In this document: positions 8,970 to 17,192 of the stretch, piece by piece | How positions within the stretch are numbered: position 1 is the stretch's first letter | How the letters are laid out: the number at the start of each line of letters is the position of its first letter | Assembly (NCBI RefSeq): GCF_022827545.1 | Contig: NZ_CP094669.1 | Location: forward strand, 3,500,001-3,564,000 | DNA length: 64,000 nucleotides | Origin: Hymenobacter tibetensis | GTDB lineage: Bacteria; Bacteroidota; Bacteroidia; Cytophagales; Hymenobacteraceae | Direction of reading: 5' to 3' | Translations under genes and position numbers: made by a program | The notes under the pieces: model-generated | Seen by the model: only the letters and a program-made list of their open reading frames with translations | Database searches by the model: none | What the model was told of the DNA's origin: nothing

Positions 8970-9770
8970 CTACTTGCTTTCGTCTACGGGTTTGCCTTGC
9001 TGGTGCATGTTGGCGGCTACCATGTCGTCGGGCATCAGGTTGCTGCTATACACCATGGCTTTGTTTTTCAGGCCGGATATCACTTTGTCTGTGCCCGCTA
9101 GCAGCGCCTCGTAGCCGTCTTTGGCCACTTCGGCAGGGTCGGCTTTGCTGCCTTCGGCCACCAGCTTCGACTGGTTCATGTCGGCTTTGTTGAAGAAGTC
9201 GGTATCCGTTACGCCGGGCAGCAGGGCCGTAATGGTCACGCCCGACTCTTTGGTTTCTTCCCGGATGGCTTCCGTAAACGACGTCACGAAGGCCTTGGTG
9301 CCGTGATATACGGCCTGGAGCGGGCCAGGCATCTCGCCGCCGATGCTGGATACTTGCAGGATTTTACCTTCGCCGCGGGCTACCATCTCTTTCAAGAAGC
9401 ACTTGGTAAGCACCACGTACGCCCCAATATTTAGTTGGATGATGTCTAGTTCGCGGTAGATGTCGGTTTCCACAAACTCGCCATACTGGCCCTGGCCGGC
9501 ATCGTTCACGAGCACATCTATCTGAATGCCTTCGGCTTTCACTTGGTCGTACACCTGGAACGGCGCCTCCCGCTGAAACAGGTCGCGCGCAATCGGAAGC
9601 ACGTTGATGCCGTATTGCTGCCGGAATTCGGCGGCCGTGCTTTCCAGCTCTTCCTGGTTGCGGGCCACCATCACTAGGTTGTAGTGGTCTTGCGCAAATA
9701 GCTTGGCTAATTCGTAGCCAATGCCGCTAGTGGCCCCGGTGATGAGGGCATATTTTGAGTTGTCTGCCAT
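8970..9770 (-). CDS. Short-chain dehydrogenase/reductase
   Basis: 266 residues, classical SDR. The dinucleotide-binding motif TGATSGIG is at residues 11-18, the NDAG motif at 89-92, and the catalytic set is Ser 141/142, Tyr 155 and Lys 159 (VSSIGG ... YHGTK). The VARN segment after beta-strand 2 suggests a preference for NADP. The family reduces carbonyls or oxidises alcohols; the substrate cannot be predicted. It is a single gene between a terminator and a long gap. No signal peptide, so cytoplasmic. Confidence 0.88.
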   Translation of the reverse strand: MADNSKYALITGATSGIGYELAKLFAQDHYNLVMVARNQEELESTAAEFRQQYGINVLPIARDLFQREAPFQVYDQVKAEGIQIDVLVNDAGQGQYGEFVETDIYRELDIIQLNIGAYVVLTKCFLKEMVARGEGKILQVSSIGGEMPGPLQAVYHGTKAFVTSFTEAIREETKESGVTITALLPGVTDTDFFNKADMNQSKLVAEGSKADPAEVAKDGYEALLAGTDKVISGLKNKAMVYSSNLMPDDMVAANMHQQGKPVDESK

Positions 9771-10183
9771 CGTATGTAGATGTTGTGTGGTTGGATCAGG
9801 CTTGGGTTTACGGTGGTAATTAATCCTCGTTTAGCATATCGGTTACGCGTTTTTCCCCGTATAAAAAGCCGGATAGCGCAAAGCTGAGCCGTAGGGTGAA
9901 AGGGTTGATTGCCTTGAAGGAGGTTGAGTTGCCACACGATGTGGCCCTATTGACTCGATAGGCCCTTTGCTGGGTGTTACAACTTTGCTTGCTGCCATTT
10001 TCCACTGATAGCCTACGTACTTGGTGTTGTGCCTTACCTTTTTTCTTGTTCTGTAAAATCAGGGTTTCCCCCACCAGAAACCCGTACAAATCCGGGAGCT
10101 AAAACCCGGCATGTGGCCGTTGTTGCTACTACCTGAATCTTCCACGTCAGATAGACCTCCGCCACATCACCAACCAACCCCTT
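9771..10183. other. Intergenic region, no gene supported
   Basis: About 410 bp between divergent genes. Small frames exist on both strands, but their translations look random. No repeat or RNA structure was recognised. Confidence 0.4.
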
Positions 10184-10501
10184 ATGCTTTCTTCCAGCTA
10201 TCCACCCGTAGCAACACCCGCGGCCGCGTTGCAGCTCCACCTGGTTCCAGCCGGCCGTCGCCTCGACTTCGAGATTCTGCCCAACTACTTTGCCTACGTG
10301 TACCGCCGCCAGAACCAGAACGAGTGGCAGTGCGTGGCGCGCAATGCCTGCAGCCCCTACTTCGACCATTCTCCGGTGCCCGCTACCTCACAACCCGAGT
10401 ACATGGTTTGCTACTGCGACGCGGCCGGCACTACCAAAGCGGCTACTGCCATTGCAGCAACTCCGCCAGCTACTTTTCCCGCCTCCCACCGCGCGGCGTA
10501 G
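10184..10501 (+). CDS. Hypothetical protein, 105 residues
   Basis: Not recognised. The middle part (about residues 27-80) has a normal soluble-protein composition, with FEILPNYFAYVYRRQ and four Cys (CVARNACS and CYC). The N-terminus and the Ala/Thr/Pro-rich tail are low complexity. ATG 10184 follows an A/C-rich leader, as is usual in this organism. The next small gene begins 52 bp downstream on the same strand, so they may be co-transcribed. It could be a lineage-specific small protein; no function is proposed. Confidence 0.5.
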   Translation: MLSSSYPPVATPAAALQLHLVPAGRRLDFEILPNYFAYVYRRQNQNEWQCVARNACSPYFDHSPVPATSQPEYMVCYCDAAGTTKAATAIAATPPATFPASHRAA

Positions 10502-10552
10502 CCCAACCGGCAAGAGCACAGCACTTTCTTTTCCACCACCAACCCCACTACC

Positions 10553-10810
10553 ATGGCCTCTTCTAGCCCCGACATCGATCCTACTCAATTAGTGCGCTTC
10601 ACCCTGCAAGTGGAAAACCTAACTTCTCCCGACCGCATTAGTGAAATGCGCCAACAGCTTATGGGCATGGGCTTGCTAGTTGACCGCATCGATCAGGGCG
10701 AGGTGGAAGTGGCGGCCAATCACGGTACCAACCCAGGAGCCGACTCTATCCGCAAGGTGCTGAACAACGCAGGATTTTCGGTGGGCGACATTACGGCCAC
10801 CCCTGGATAG
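10553..10810 (+). CDS. Hypothetical small protein, ferredoxin-like (HMA-like) fold suspected
   Basis: 85 residues. The order strand (RFTLQVENL), helix (RISEMRQQLMGMG), strand (VDRIDQGEVEVAA), helix (ADSIRKVLNNAGF), strand (VGDITAT) matches the pattern of heavy-metal-associated domains, and the ending NNAGFSVGDI resembles their usual ending. The metal-binding CxxC is absent, so metal binding is unlikely. Preceded by another small gene and followed by a hairpin terminator. The fold is an inference from pattern only. Confidence 0.6.
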   Translation: MASSSPDIDPTQLVRFTLQVENLTSPDRISEMRQQLMGMGLLVDRIDQGEVEVAANHGTNPGADSIRKVLNNAGFSVGDITATPG

Positions 10811-10885
10811 CGTACACTCCTACTTGCTGACTTGCCTGCGGTGTTTTGGTGAAAACTACAACCGCTAGAGTGCGTTCCCAATCTG

Positions 10886-10927
10886 ATAGCCATTGTCGCC
10901 AGTAAGCTGGCTGGCAATGGCTATTTT
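10886..10927 (+). terminator. Intrinsic terminator after the small-gene pair
   Basis: The outer stem of 10 bp (10886-10895 with 10914-10923) encloses a second 5-bp stem (10898-10902 with 10907-10911). The right arm is followed by TTTT. It lies 75 bp after the stop at 10810, just before the WYL regulator. Confidence 0.65.
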
Positions 10928-10936
10928 GCTGATGCT

Positions 10937-11890
10937 ATGAATCGTTTCGACCGTATTACCGCTATTCTGGTGCAGTTGCAAGCCCGTCGCCTCGTACGAG
11001 GACAAGACTTGGCTGAGCGGTTTGGCGTAAGCCTACGCACCATTTACCGCGACCTGCGCACCCTCGAAGAAGCGGGCGTACCGCTGTGTGGCGAAGTGGG
11101 GGTCGGCTACTCTTTGGCCGATGGCTACCGGTTGCCGCCCGTCATGTTCACTCGTGAAGAAGCCACGGCCCTCGTCACGGCCGAAAAGCTGGTAACCCAA
11201 CTCACCGATGTACACACCGCCCAACTCAGCAAGGGGGCCATGGACAAGTTGCGGGCCGTGTTGCGCCGCACCGACCGAGATTATCTGGAAGAACTGAGCC
11301 CCCACATTACTATTCTGGGGGGTCGGCATCAGCAGGCAGCCATGCCTTTGCCGCCCAACACGCACCAATTGTTGCTCACGGGCATTGCCAGCCGGCAAGT
11401 GGTTTCGCTGGACTATCGGGCGGGCTACCACGGAGCCCCCACCCAGCGCGACGTTGAGCCAATCGGCATCTACTTTGGCCACTATTGGCACGTGGTAGCT
11501 TTTTGCCGCCTGCGCCAAGAGTACCGCGACTTTCGCCTCGACCGTATTGCGCAACTGCGCCTCCACGACGAGCAGTTTGCGCCGCGCCCCGAAACCCTGC
11601 ACACCTACTGGCAACAACTGGCGGCCAAGCGGCAGCAACAGTCGGCGGTGGTGCGGTTTGCGCCCGAAGCCCTGCCCCACTTCGAAGAAAACAAGCGCTA
11701 CTTCGGGTGGGCGCATGAGCAACGCCTACCCGACGGCTGGGTGGAGGCTACCTTCCTGACCAGCCAACTCGACTACTTAGGACGCTGGCTGCTACTTTTT
11801 ACCGGGCAAGTGAACGTGGTGTCGCCGCTGGCCCTACAGGAGCAATTGCGCGCATTGGCACTGGCGGCCTACGAATACTTTGCCAAGTAA
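10937..11890 (+). CDS. YafY-type transcriptional regulator, HTH + WYL domain
   Basis: 317 residues. The N-terminal winged helix-turn-helix spans about 1-60 with VRGQDLAERFGVSLRTIYRD and LRTLEEAGVPL, typical of DeoR/YafY regulators. A WYL domain follows at about 140-220, including the block EPIGIYFGHYWHVVAFCRLR, then a WCX-like C-terminal region. WYL domains sense nucleic acid or small ligands in related regulators. The DinB-family gene starts 110 bp downstream on the same strand, a common pairing in Bacteroidota, so it may be the target. Cytoplasmic; DNA site not identified. Confidence 0.88.
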   Translation: MNRFDRITAILVQLQARRLVRGQDLAERFGVSLRTIYRDLRTLEEAGVPLCGEVGVGYSLADGYRLPPVMFTREEATALVTAEKLVTQLTDVHTAQLSKGAMDKLRAVLRRTDRDYLEELSPHITILGGRHQQAAMPLPPNTHQLLLTGIASRQVVSLDYRAGYHGAPTQRDVEPIGIYFGHYWHVVAFCRLRQEYRDFRLDRIAQLRLHDEQFAPRPETLHTYWQQLAAKRQQQSAVVRFAPEALPHFEENKRYFGWAHEQRLPDGWVEATFLTSQLDYLGRWLLLFTGQVNVVSPLALQEQLRALALAAYEYFAK

Positions 11891-12000
11891 GAATTGAGGT
11901 AGCTAATTGAAAAAAGTACGCGGGTCGAGTTTTCTACTGACATAGGGCTGTCATAGAGGGCAAGTAGGTTTGAGACATCATTCACCTAACCCCTCTTTCT

Positions 12001-12525
12001 ATGCTGACCGACACGCTAGCCCCCCTCGCCCATGCCCTGGTAGTTGAACTAGAAGACGAGCTACAAACCACCCGCCGCGTATTGGCGCGTGTTCCCGACG
12101 CCCAGTTCAACTGGCAGCCGCACCCCAAGTCGATGCAGATCGGCTACTTAGCATCGCACATCACCGACTTGATGGGGGGCATTGCTAATACCTTAGTAAC
12201 CACGGAACTGGATTTAACTTACTTTCTGGAACGCGAAGCGCAGCCCGCCACAAATAGCCGAGAGCTACTGGAGCGCCTCGATACCAACGGTGCTACTGCC
12301 CTCACGGCGCTCACCGCCGCCACCCCCCATGATTTCGAGCACCTCTGGACCCTGCGCCAGGGCGAGCAGATACTGATGAGCCAGACCCGCGCCGAAACAA
12401 TCCGCCACCTCATCAACCACATGGCCCACCACCGGGGCCAGCTCAGCGTGTATCTGCGCCTACTCGATGTGCCGGTGCCCGCCATCTACGGCCCCTCCGC
12501 CGACGAGCCTATGTTTGAGGCGTAA
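12001..12525 (+). CDS. DinB-family metal-dependent protein
   Basis: 174 residues, the usual length of the DinB/YfiT four-helix bundle. The three-His metal site is visible: His 53 in LASHITDL, and a pair in HLINHMAHHRGQL (His 140 and His 144). Relatives include bacillithiol or mycothiol S-transferases and damage-inducible proteins. No signal peptide. It follows the WYL regulator on the same strand and is probably co-regulated with it. A thiol-transferase or hydrolase activity is possible, but the substrate is not shown by the sequence. Confidence 0.88.
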   Translation: MLTDTLAPLAHALVVELEDELQTTRRVLARVPDAQFNWQPHPKSMQIGYLASHITDLMGGIANTLVTTELDLTYFLEREAQPATNSRELLERLDTNGATALTALTAATPHDFEHLWTLRQGEQILMSQTRAETIRHLINHMAHHRGQLSVYLRLLDVPVPAIYGPSADEPMFEA

Positions 12526-12538
12526 ACCGAAATCCTGA

Positions 12539-12590
12539 CCACAGCCCAATACCCCCTACTAGCGCACCAGTGGGAGGTGTTGGGCTGTGG
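12539..12590. terminator. Long hairpin between convergent genes
   Basis: An 11-bp perfect stem (12539-12549 with 12580-12590) extended inward by C/G-rich partial pairing. There is no T run on either side, so termination strength is uncertain. It lies between the convergent DinB and CHAP genes. Confidence 0.45.
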
Positions 12591-12643
12591 CCTGCGGCTA
12601 CGGCAATAGCCTGAGGATGCCGGTTGTGCAAGGCGCTTCTTAC

Positions 12644-13198
12644 TTACGCTTCGTTGTGCGAGAGGGCCGTGGTGGTGGCCAGTCGGATCCGGCGCACGTT
12701 ATCGGGCTGTAGTTGGTAAGCGGGCCGGCGGGCCGTGTAGAGGCGCGTTTTCGCCATTCTAGTCACGCACACACAGTCGCCTTGATTGCCCCCGAGTACG
12801 TGGTAGGCGGTTTCGTCTTCGCCCACATACAAACCCACGTGCCCGGCCCGGCTGCCATCGGTCGTACGCCGTACGAACACCAGGACATCCCCGAGCATCG
12901 GGGTTTTGGTGAACACACCAAACGTACCCCAGTTCAGGGCCCATAACGGGTCTTTGACCAGTGGCTTATCGGCGCGCTTGGCTACTACCGCCATAAAGAG
13001 GCCACACCACGGAATGCTATCGGCCACGTACATCTGGGTAACATTTTTCTCGCCGGTTTCCTTGGCCCAACTGATAATAACCGGGTTGTTTGGGTCGCCG
13101 GGCTGCTCTACCGTCCCGAACACCGCCAGGGCCTCTTTAATCATGCGGGGGCCGGGTTCTTCTGCCAGCCACTGATATTTCTTGGGAAGCGTTGCCAT
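12644..13198 (-). CDS. CHAP/NlpC-P60-like amidase (TIGR02594-type)
   Basis: 184 residues. The catalytic cysteine is in SIPWCGLF (Cys 65) and the histidine in AGHVGLYVGE (His 120); LGGNQGD follows as in the TIGR02594 group of CHAP-like proteins. These are cysteine peptidases or amidases acting on peptidoglycan, often carried by phages or secreted. No N-terminal signal peptide is visible, so it may be cytoplasmic, or released by lysis or another secretion route. No holin or other phage gene is nearby. The fold call is secure, the role is not. Confidence 0.8.
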   Translation of the reverse strand: MATLPKKYQWLAEEPGPRMIKEALAVFGTVEQPGDPNNPVIISWAKETGEKNVTQMYVADSIPWCGLFMAVVAKRADKPLVKDPLWALNWGTFGVFTKTPMLGDVLVFVRRTTDGSRAGHVGLYVGEDETAYHVLGGNQGDCVCVTRMAKTRLYTARRPAYQLQPDNVRRIRLATTTALSHNEA

Positions 13199-13351
13199 AT
13201 ATACATACCACCGTTAGATGCACCCTCTTTATCAACGTCCTTAGCCTTGGCTCTTTCTCCGTCGGCCACACTGGTTGTCTGGCAGTTAGATAATATTAAT
13301 ATTTTCTAATATACTATACAAGTAACTGATTTTTAGCTTGGAGTGGGCAAA

Positions 13352-13412
13352 CAACCAGTGAAAAGACCGTCATGCTTCAGACCGCGCAGCATGACGGTCT
13401 TTTCACTGGTTG
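13352..13412. repeat. Perfect 25-bp inverted repeat
   Basis: Arms 13352-13376 and 13388-13412 are exact reverse complements with an 11-base loop. The inner part reads GTCATGCT ... AGCATGAC, the same core as the larger palindromes at 28123, 53794, 56733 and 63097. It lies in an AT-rich gap of about 430 bp (13199-13625) with no gene. It may be a diverged member of that family or a terminator. Confidence 0.8.
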
Positions 13413-13625
13413 AATCGCTCTTGATAACCTGTTCATATAAGCTGCTTGCTTGAAGCTAGGCCTTGACATTAGCACCTACTCAGCTTCTGAACCTGCACCT
13501 CTGCTTTCTTGGAAAGACTAAAGAGTACGTATAACCTCTTCGCGGCCAACGCTTCAGCGGCTATTTGCCGTTTTGCGTTAACTTTTAGGTGGCTCCGGCG
13601 GTAGCTTATCCGTAAAATCACTTGC

Positions 13626-14933
13626 ATGATGGAAGCGGAAATTATTGTGGTGGGGGCTGGTGCGGCGGGGTTGCTGGCAGCTCGCACGCTCGCGGAGGCG
13701 GGCAAGCGGGTGCTTGTGCTGGAAGCTCGCAACCGCCCTGGTGGCCGAATCTACACCTTCACCGACGCTGGCTTTTCGGGGTTGGTGGAAGGAGGCGCCG
13801 AGTTTTTGCACGGTTCGGTTCCCCTTACCCGAAGCTTGCTGGAAGCAGCCGGCAAAACCAGCTTCCCAACCACCGGCACCACCTACCAGGTGATCCAAGG
13901 GGAGCTCCACGAGTCGGAAGATTTCATTCAGGAGGCACCCCAGCTGCTGGAGCAACTCCACGCGCTACCCCACGACATGCCCCTAGCCGACTTTCTAGCT
14001 GAATACTTCCCCGACGAGCACTATGCGCCCCTCCGCGAGCAGGTCACGCGCTTTGCGGAAGGCTATGACGCGGCCGACGCACAACGCGCCAGTTCCTTTG
14101 CCCTGCGCGACGAGCTAAGCGGCGGCGGCTTCGACGACTCGCCGCATCCGGAAGGCACGTACGCAACCGTAATCAACCGACTTGTAGAAGCCACCCAAGC
14201 CGCGGGCGGCGAGCTACATCTGGGAGCGGTGGTTCAGGAAATAAACTGGCAGCCCCGCCACGTGGAAGTTCGCACCATAGATGGCCGTTGCTTCCGGGCG
14301 CAGCAAGCGGTGCTCACCTTACCGCTAGGCATCTTGCAAACCACTCCGGATAGCCCAAGCCACATTCGCATCGAGCCGGAGCTACCCGAGCACCGCGCTG
14401 CCGCCGCCAGCCTCGGCTACGGAGCCGTTATCAAGGTGCTGTTAGAGTTTGAAACAGCCTTTTGGGAGCAGGGCTCAGCGCAACTAACCCGGCCGATGCC
14501 CGAGCTGAGCTTCTTGTTTTCTGATGCCCCCTTCCCTACCTGGTGGTCGCAGCTGCCGGATACGCGCCCGTTGCTTACGGGCTGGCTGGCTGGCCCCACT
14601 GCTACCCAGCTTCGTGAAGTTTCCGAAGAGCAGCTACTCGTACAGGCGCTGGATTCGTTGGCTGGTTTGCTGGGCACCACGCCCGCTTTCCTACGCAGCC
14701 AACTGCAAGCTCACCGCATCATTAACTGGGCCGCCGACCCTTATGCGCTTGGCGCTTATGCCTACACCACCGTTGGAGCTTCGGCGGCTCGCGCAACGTT
14801 GGCTGCTCCCGTAGCCGACACGCTGTTCTTTGCTGGTGAGGGCGTGTATGATGGCGCCTACATCGGCACCGTGGAAGCGGCGTTGGTTAGCGGTGCCGAT
14901 GCCGCCCAGCGGCTTCTCCACAAAGACGCTTAG
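13626..14933 (+). CDS. FAD-dependent amine oxidase
   Basis: 435 residues. The N-terminal Rossmann motif is IIVVGAGAAGLLAARTLAEAG with VLVLEARNRPGGRIYT, the signature of the flavin monoamine oxidase family. A C-terminal FAD-binding block is present (DTLFFAGEGVYDGAYIGTVE AA). The region GGAEFLHG in the first 60 residues also fits. The family oxidises amines or polyamines to aldehydes with release of peroxide. No signal peptide. Two adjacent ATG codons (13626, 13629) are possible starts. It stands alone; the substrate is unknown. Confidence 0.88.
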   Translation: MMEAEIIVVGAGAAGLLAARTLAEAGKRVLVLEARNRPGGRIYTFTDAGFSGLVEGGAEFLHGSVPLTRSLLEAAGKTSFPTTGTTYQVIQGELHESEDFIQEAPQLLEQLHALPHDMPLADFLAEYFPDEHYAPLREQVTRFAEGYDAADAQRASSFALRDELSGGGFDDSPHPEGTYATVINRLVEATQAAGGELHLGAVVQEINWQPRHVEVRTIDGRCFRAQQAVLTLPLGILQTTPDSPSHIRIEPELPEHRAAAASLGYGAVIKVLLEFETAFWEQGSAQLTRPMPELSFLFSDAPFPTWWSQLPDTRPLLTGWLAGPTATQLREVSEEQLLVQALDSLAGLLGTTPAFLRSQLQAHRIINWAADPYALGAYAYTTVGASAARATLAAPVADTLFFAGEGVYDGAYIGTVEAALVSGADAAQRLLHKDA

Positions 14934-15013
14934 CGCTTGGCACCCACTGGATTGCAGACTTGGCACTGAGCTAGGTCGGAGCAGCACCCCTTGTAATCGT
15001 TGGATTAGGCCAC

Positions 15014-15063
15014 AAAAAAACAGGTGGAGAAGCATACGGCCGCCGAGCCCGCTTCCCCACCTG
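15014..15063 (-). terminator. Minus-strand intrinsic terminator
   Basis: A 13-bp stem with one G-U pair (15051-15063 with 15021-15033), followed on the minus strand by seven U. Its upstream minus-strand gene is unclear because a second terminator already follows the gene at 15461. Confidence 0.7.
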
Positions 15064-15199
15064 CGCTGTTTCGGGCCCGCTCAAGTTGCTTATGGCAACC
15101 GTTGCGCAGCCCCAGCTTTTTGTTTTCGGCCGTCTTTTTCCGAACGACCGACTACATAGGCCTGCTGCAGGTGGGTGACAAAGCCAGTGCAGCAAGCAC

Positions 15200-15231
15200 A
15201 AAAAAAGCCTTCCAGAGAACTGGAAGGCTTT
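15200..15231 (-). terminator. Terminator after the PD-(D/E)XK gene
   Basis: A 12-bp stem (15204-15215 with 15220-15231) with a four-base loop; on the minus strand it continues into a U run. It lies 230 bp after the stop of the nuclease-like gene. Confidence 0.7.
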
Positions 15232-15460
15232 CAAAGGAAAATCAAGAGTTGATTTTTATATTTCCAATGGTGCAATAGCCTTCCTAGCCCGAACCGGATT
15301 ATTGTTCGAGTTATTATTAGAAAGATTATTGCTGCAAAGACGCATGTAAGAGGCCGTTTTGGGGGCGTTTATGCAAGTATAGAAATCCGGTTAGGCAATT
15401 CCTAACAAAACAGCAGATAGTTTACCGGTACCCTGCAGAATTTGCCACCAGCGCGGGAGA

Positions 15461-16168
15461 TTATTCGTCGCCCAGCAGAGAGTCGCGCACTTTCCGGATG
15501 GCACCTGCTACGGCAGTCGGAACGAGGGTATCAGGATGCAGCAGCTTCAGCAGGCGCATATACTTGCTGCGGCCTTCAGCCAGCATGTGTGGCGGCACCT
15601 CAAACACGAACAGGCTGAAGGGCTCCACTTTCTGCACTCCCACCAGCAAAAACCGGTCGGCACGCAGGGCATCGGAATAGAATGCGGCTTGCCGGTCGTA
15701 GTCGTAGCCGGTGCATTGCGAAATGAAATGGTCATGGTCGCGGGCCAGAGTGGTTTTGAAATCCACAATGGTATAGGGCTGATTGGGCCGGTCGATGATG
15801 AGGTCGGCGCGGAGCTTGCAGAGGGTGCCGGTGGTGGGCTCCGTGAAGATGCAGCTGGGTTCAGGAGTGCCTATTTCCAGGAGGTGGTTGATGTCGGGGT
15901 TCAGCTTCACGCCGTCTACCATCCACCAAATCAACGAGTCGTTGATGCCGGGCAGGCCAGGTTCGTAAAGGTCGGGCTCTAGCAGCGCCGTATGAAAAGC
16001 TGTACCCAAACCCAATGCCCCCAGCGAGCTGGCTTGGCGCGGCGGCCGGCCATGCAGCGCATCGCGCAGCCGCGAAAGGTCGGAGTTGGCGATGGCCGGC
16101 AGGGCACGGTAGTCATCGTAGGGTACGCGCAGCAATTCGGGGCGCGGGGTGGGAGTAAGATCAGTCAC
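15461..16168 (-). CDS. PD-(D/E)XK nuclease-like protein, RecE/exonuclease VIII-like
   Basis: 235 residues. The core shows the restriction-nuclease pattern: Asp in KLRADLIIDR, then TIVDFKTTLA (D-x-K), then a Tyr/Gln motif in DYDRQAAFYSDAL. This order matches the exodeoxyribonuclease VIII-like PDDEXK family often found beside RecT in prophages. The N-terminal ISNSDLSRLR-like segment (IANSDLSRLRDALHG) also fits. No RecT, integrase or other phage gene is visible nearby, so it is a lone copy. An active nuclease is plausible from the retained acidic and Lys residues; its role is unknown. Confidence 0.75.
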   Translation of the reverse strand: MTDLTPTPRPELLRVPYDDYRALPAIANSDLSRLRDALHGRPPRQASSLGALGLGTAFHTALLEPDLYEPGLPGINDSLIWWMVDGVKLNPDINHLLEIGTPEPSCIFTEPTTGTLCKLRADLIIDRPNQPYTIVDFKTTLARDHDHFISQCTGYDYDRQAAFYSDALRADRFLLVGVQKVEPFSLFVFEVPPHMLAEGRSKYMRLLKLLHPDTLVPTAVAGAIRKVRDSLLGDE

Positions 16169-16454
16169 AGGGGAACAACAACGGAAGCCGGGAAAAGGCT
16201 CCTTGATAGGAAAGCGGAGTACGAAGCGGGATGATAAGGCTTTTTCAGGAAACTCGCCCGCTTATCAGCCAGCAGCCCGTCCCTTCATGGCCCCCAAAAT
16301 AGCCCTGGCTGCGCCACTCTATGCCTGCTTCACTTAACCGATCCGCTTCCTAATTTTCTAAGCCGTTAGCAGCCTGCTAGCTAGACCTCACCTAGGCAAA
16401 CTGCTCGACCTACGGTCCATGACACACGCATGGGGTCACTACACTGCCGCTTCT

Positions 16455-17084
16455 TTAAGGCAGCACAGTTCGTGGCCGGGCAATCACGCGGGCGGGAGCA
16501 CCGTCGGCTCCGTTGATTTTCAATGGAAGGCAAATCAGATCGTAGAGCCCAGGCTCTACGTGTTGCAATGCCAGCCCTTCAATGATGCTGATACCAGCTT
16601 TCAGCAAGATATTGTGCGTGTCGGCGGGGCCTACTGATAGGTAGTCAACCCCAACGCACACCACTTCCTGCTCGCGCAGCCACTCGGCCGCATCGGCGCG
16701 CACACGCACAAAATCGGGGTTGAACGGTTCTTGCGCCCACTCCCTATCGGAGTTGCGGGTTTTGAAAAGCAGCCGCTCGCCGGGCTGCAACAACAGGCCC
16801 TCCAACTCGGCGCGGGTGATGAAATGCGGGTCTTGGATGGCTACCACGTGGGCCGGCCCCATGAGGGTGTTCAAGTCCAACGAAGCCACATCGGCGCCAT
16901 CGTCTAGAAAGTGCAGCGCGGCATCAACGTGGGTGGCGGTGTGCACGCTCAAACTCATTTCCGTTACGTTGGCGGCGTCACCGCGCTGGATACTGAGCGT
17001 TTTCTTGATGTGGACGGGCGCGTTGTCGGGCCAGTAGGCCATGCCGTCGGAAATGGGGGTGGTGAGGTCGAGCCAGTCAGACAT
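16455..17084 (-). CDS. Cyclase-family (kynurenine formamidase-like) hydrolase
   Basis: 209 residues from ATG 17084, chosen because homology begins at MSDWLDLTTPISDGM; a longer in-frame version to 17129 adds only random-looking residues. The metal motif is HTATHVDAALHF, a variant of the usual HxGTHxDxPxH with Ala replacing Gly and Pro. Further family features are LLFKTRNSD and VGVDYLSVGP. Members hydrolyse N-formyl-kynurenine or cyclic amides. No other tryptophan-catabolism gene is near, so the substrate is open. Cytoplasmic. The GH63 gene lies 108 bp upstream on the same strand. Confidence 0.85.
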   Translation of the reverse strand: MSDWLDLTTPISDGMAYWPDNAPVHIKKTLSIQRGDAANVTEMSLSVHTATHVDAALHFLDDGADVASLDLNTLMGPAHVVAIQDPHFITRAELEGLLLQPGERLLFKTRNSDREWAQEPFNPDFVRVRADAAEWLREQEVVCVGVDYLSVGPADTHNILLKAGISIIEGLALQHVEPGLYDLICLPLKINGADGAPARVIARPRTVLP

Positions 17085-17192
17085 AATACGTTGCGTTACG
17101 TGTTGTTGCTTACCACCTACTAGGTGCAAGCTGCCAGAGTTGCCGATTCCTGACGTTCACGAACTGGCAACTCACACTTGGTAGCTGGCAAC

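Larger units (their letters stand above)
14934..15460. other. Gap holding two minus-strand terminators
   Basis: About 530 bp without a convincing protein gene. Two intrinsic terminators, both reading on the minus strand, occur at 15014-15063 and 15200-15231. The stretch between them could encode a short RNA, but no known RNA family was recognised. Confidence 0.5.

Noticed and set aside
9820..10089. 89-residue frame on the minus strand
   Set aside because: Residue pattern is random and it occupies a probable promoter region.
15064..15199. Search for a tRNA or known small RNA between two terminators
   Set aside because: No cloverleaf, T-loop or family core was seen; kept only as a possible unnamed RNA.
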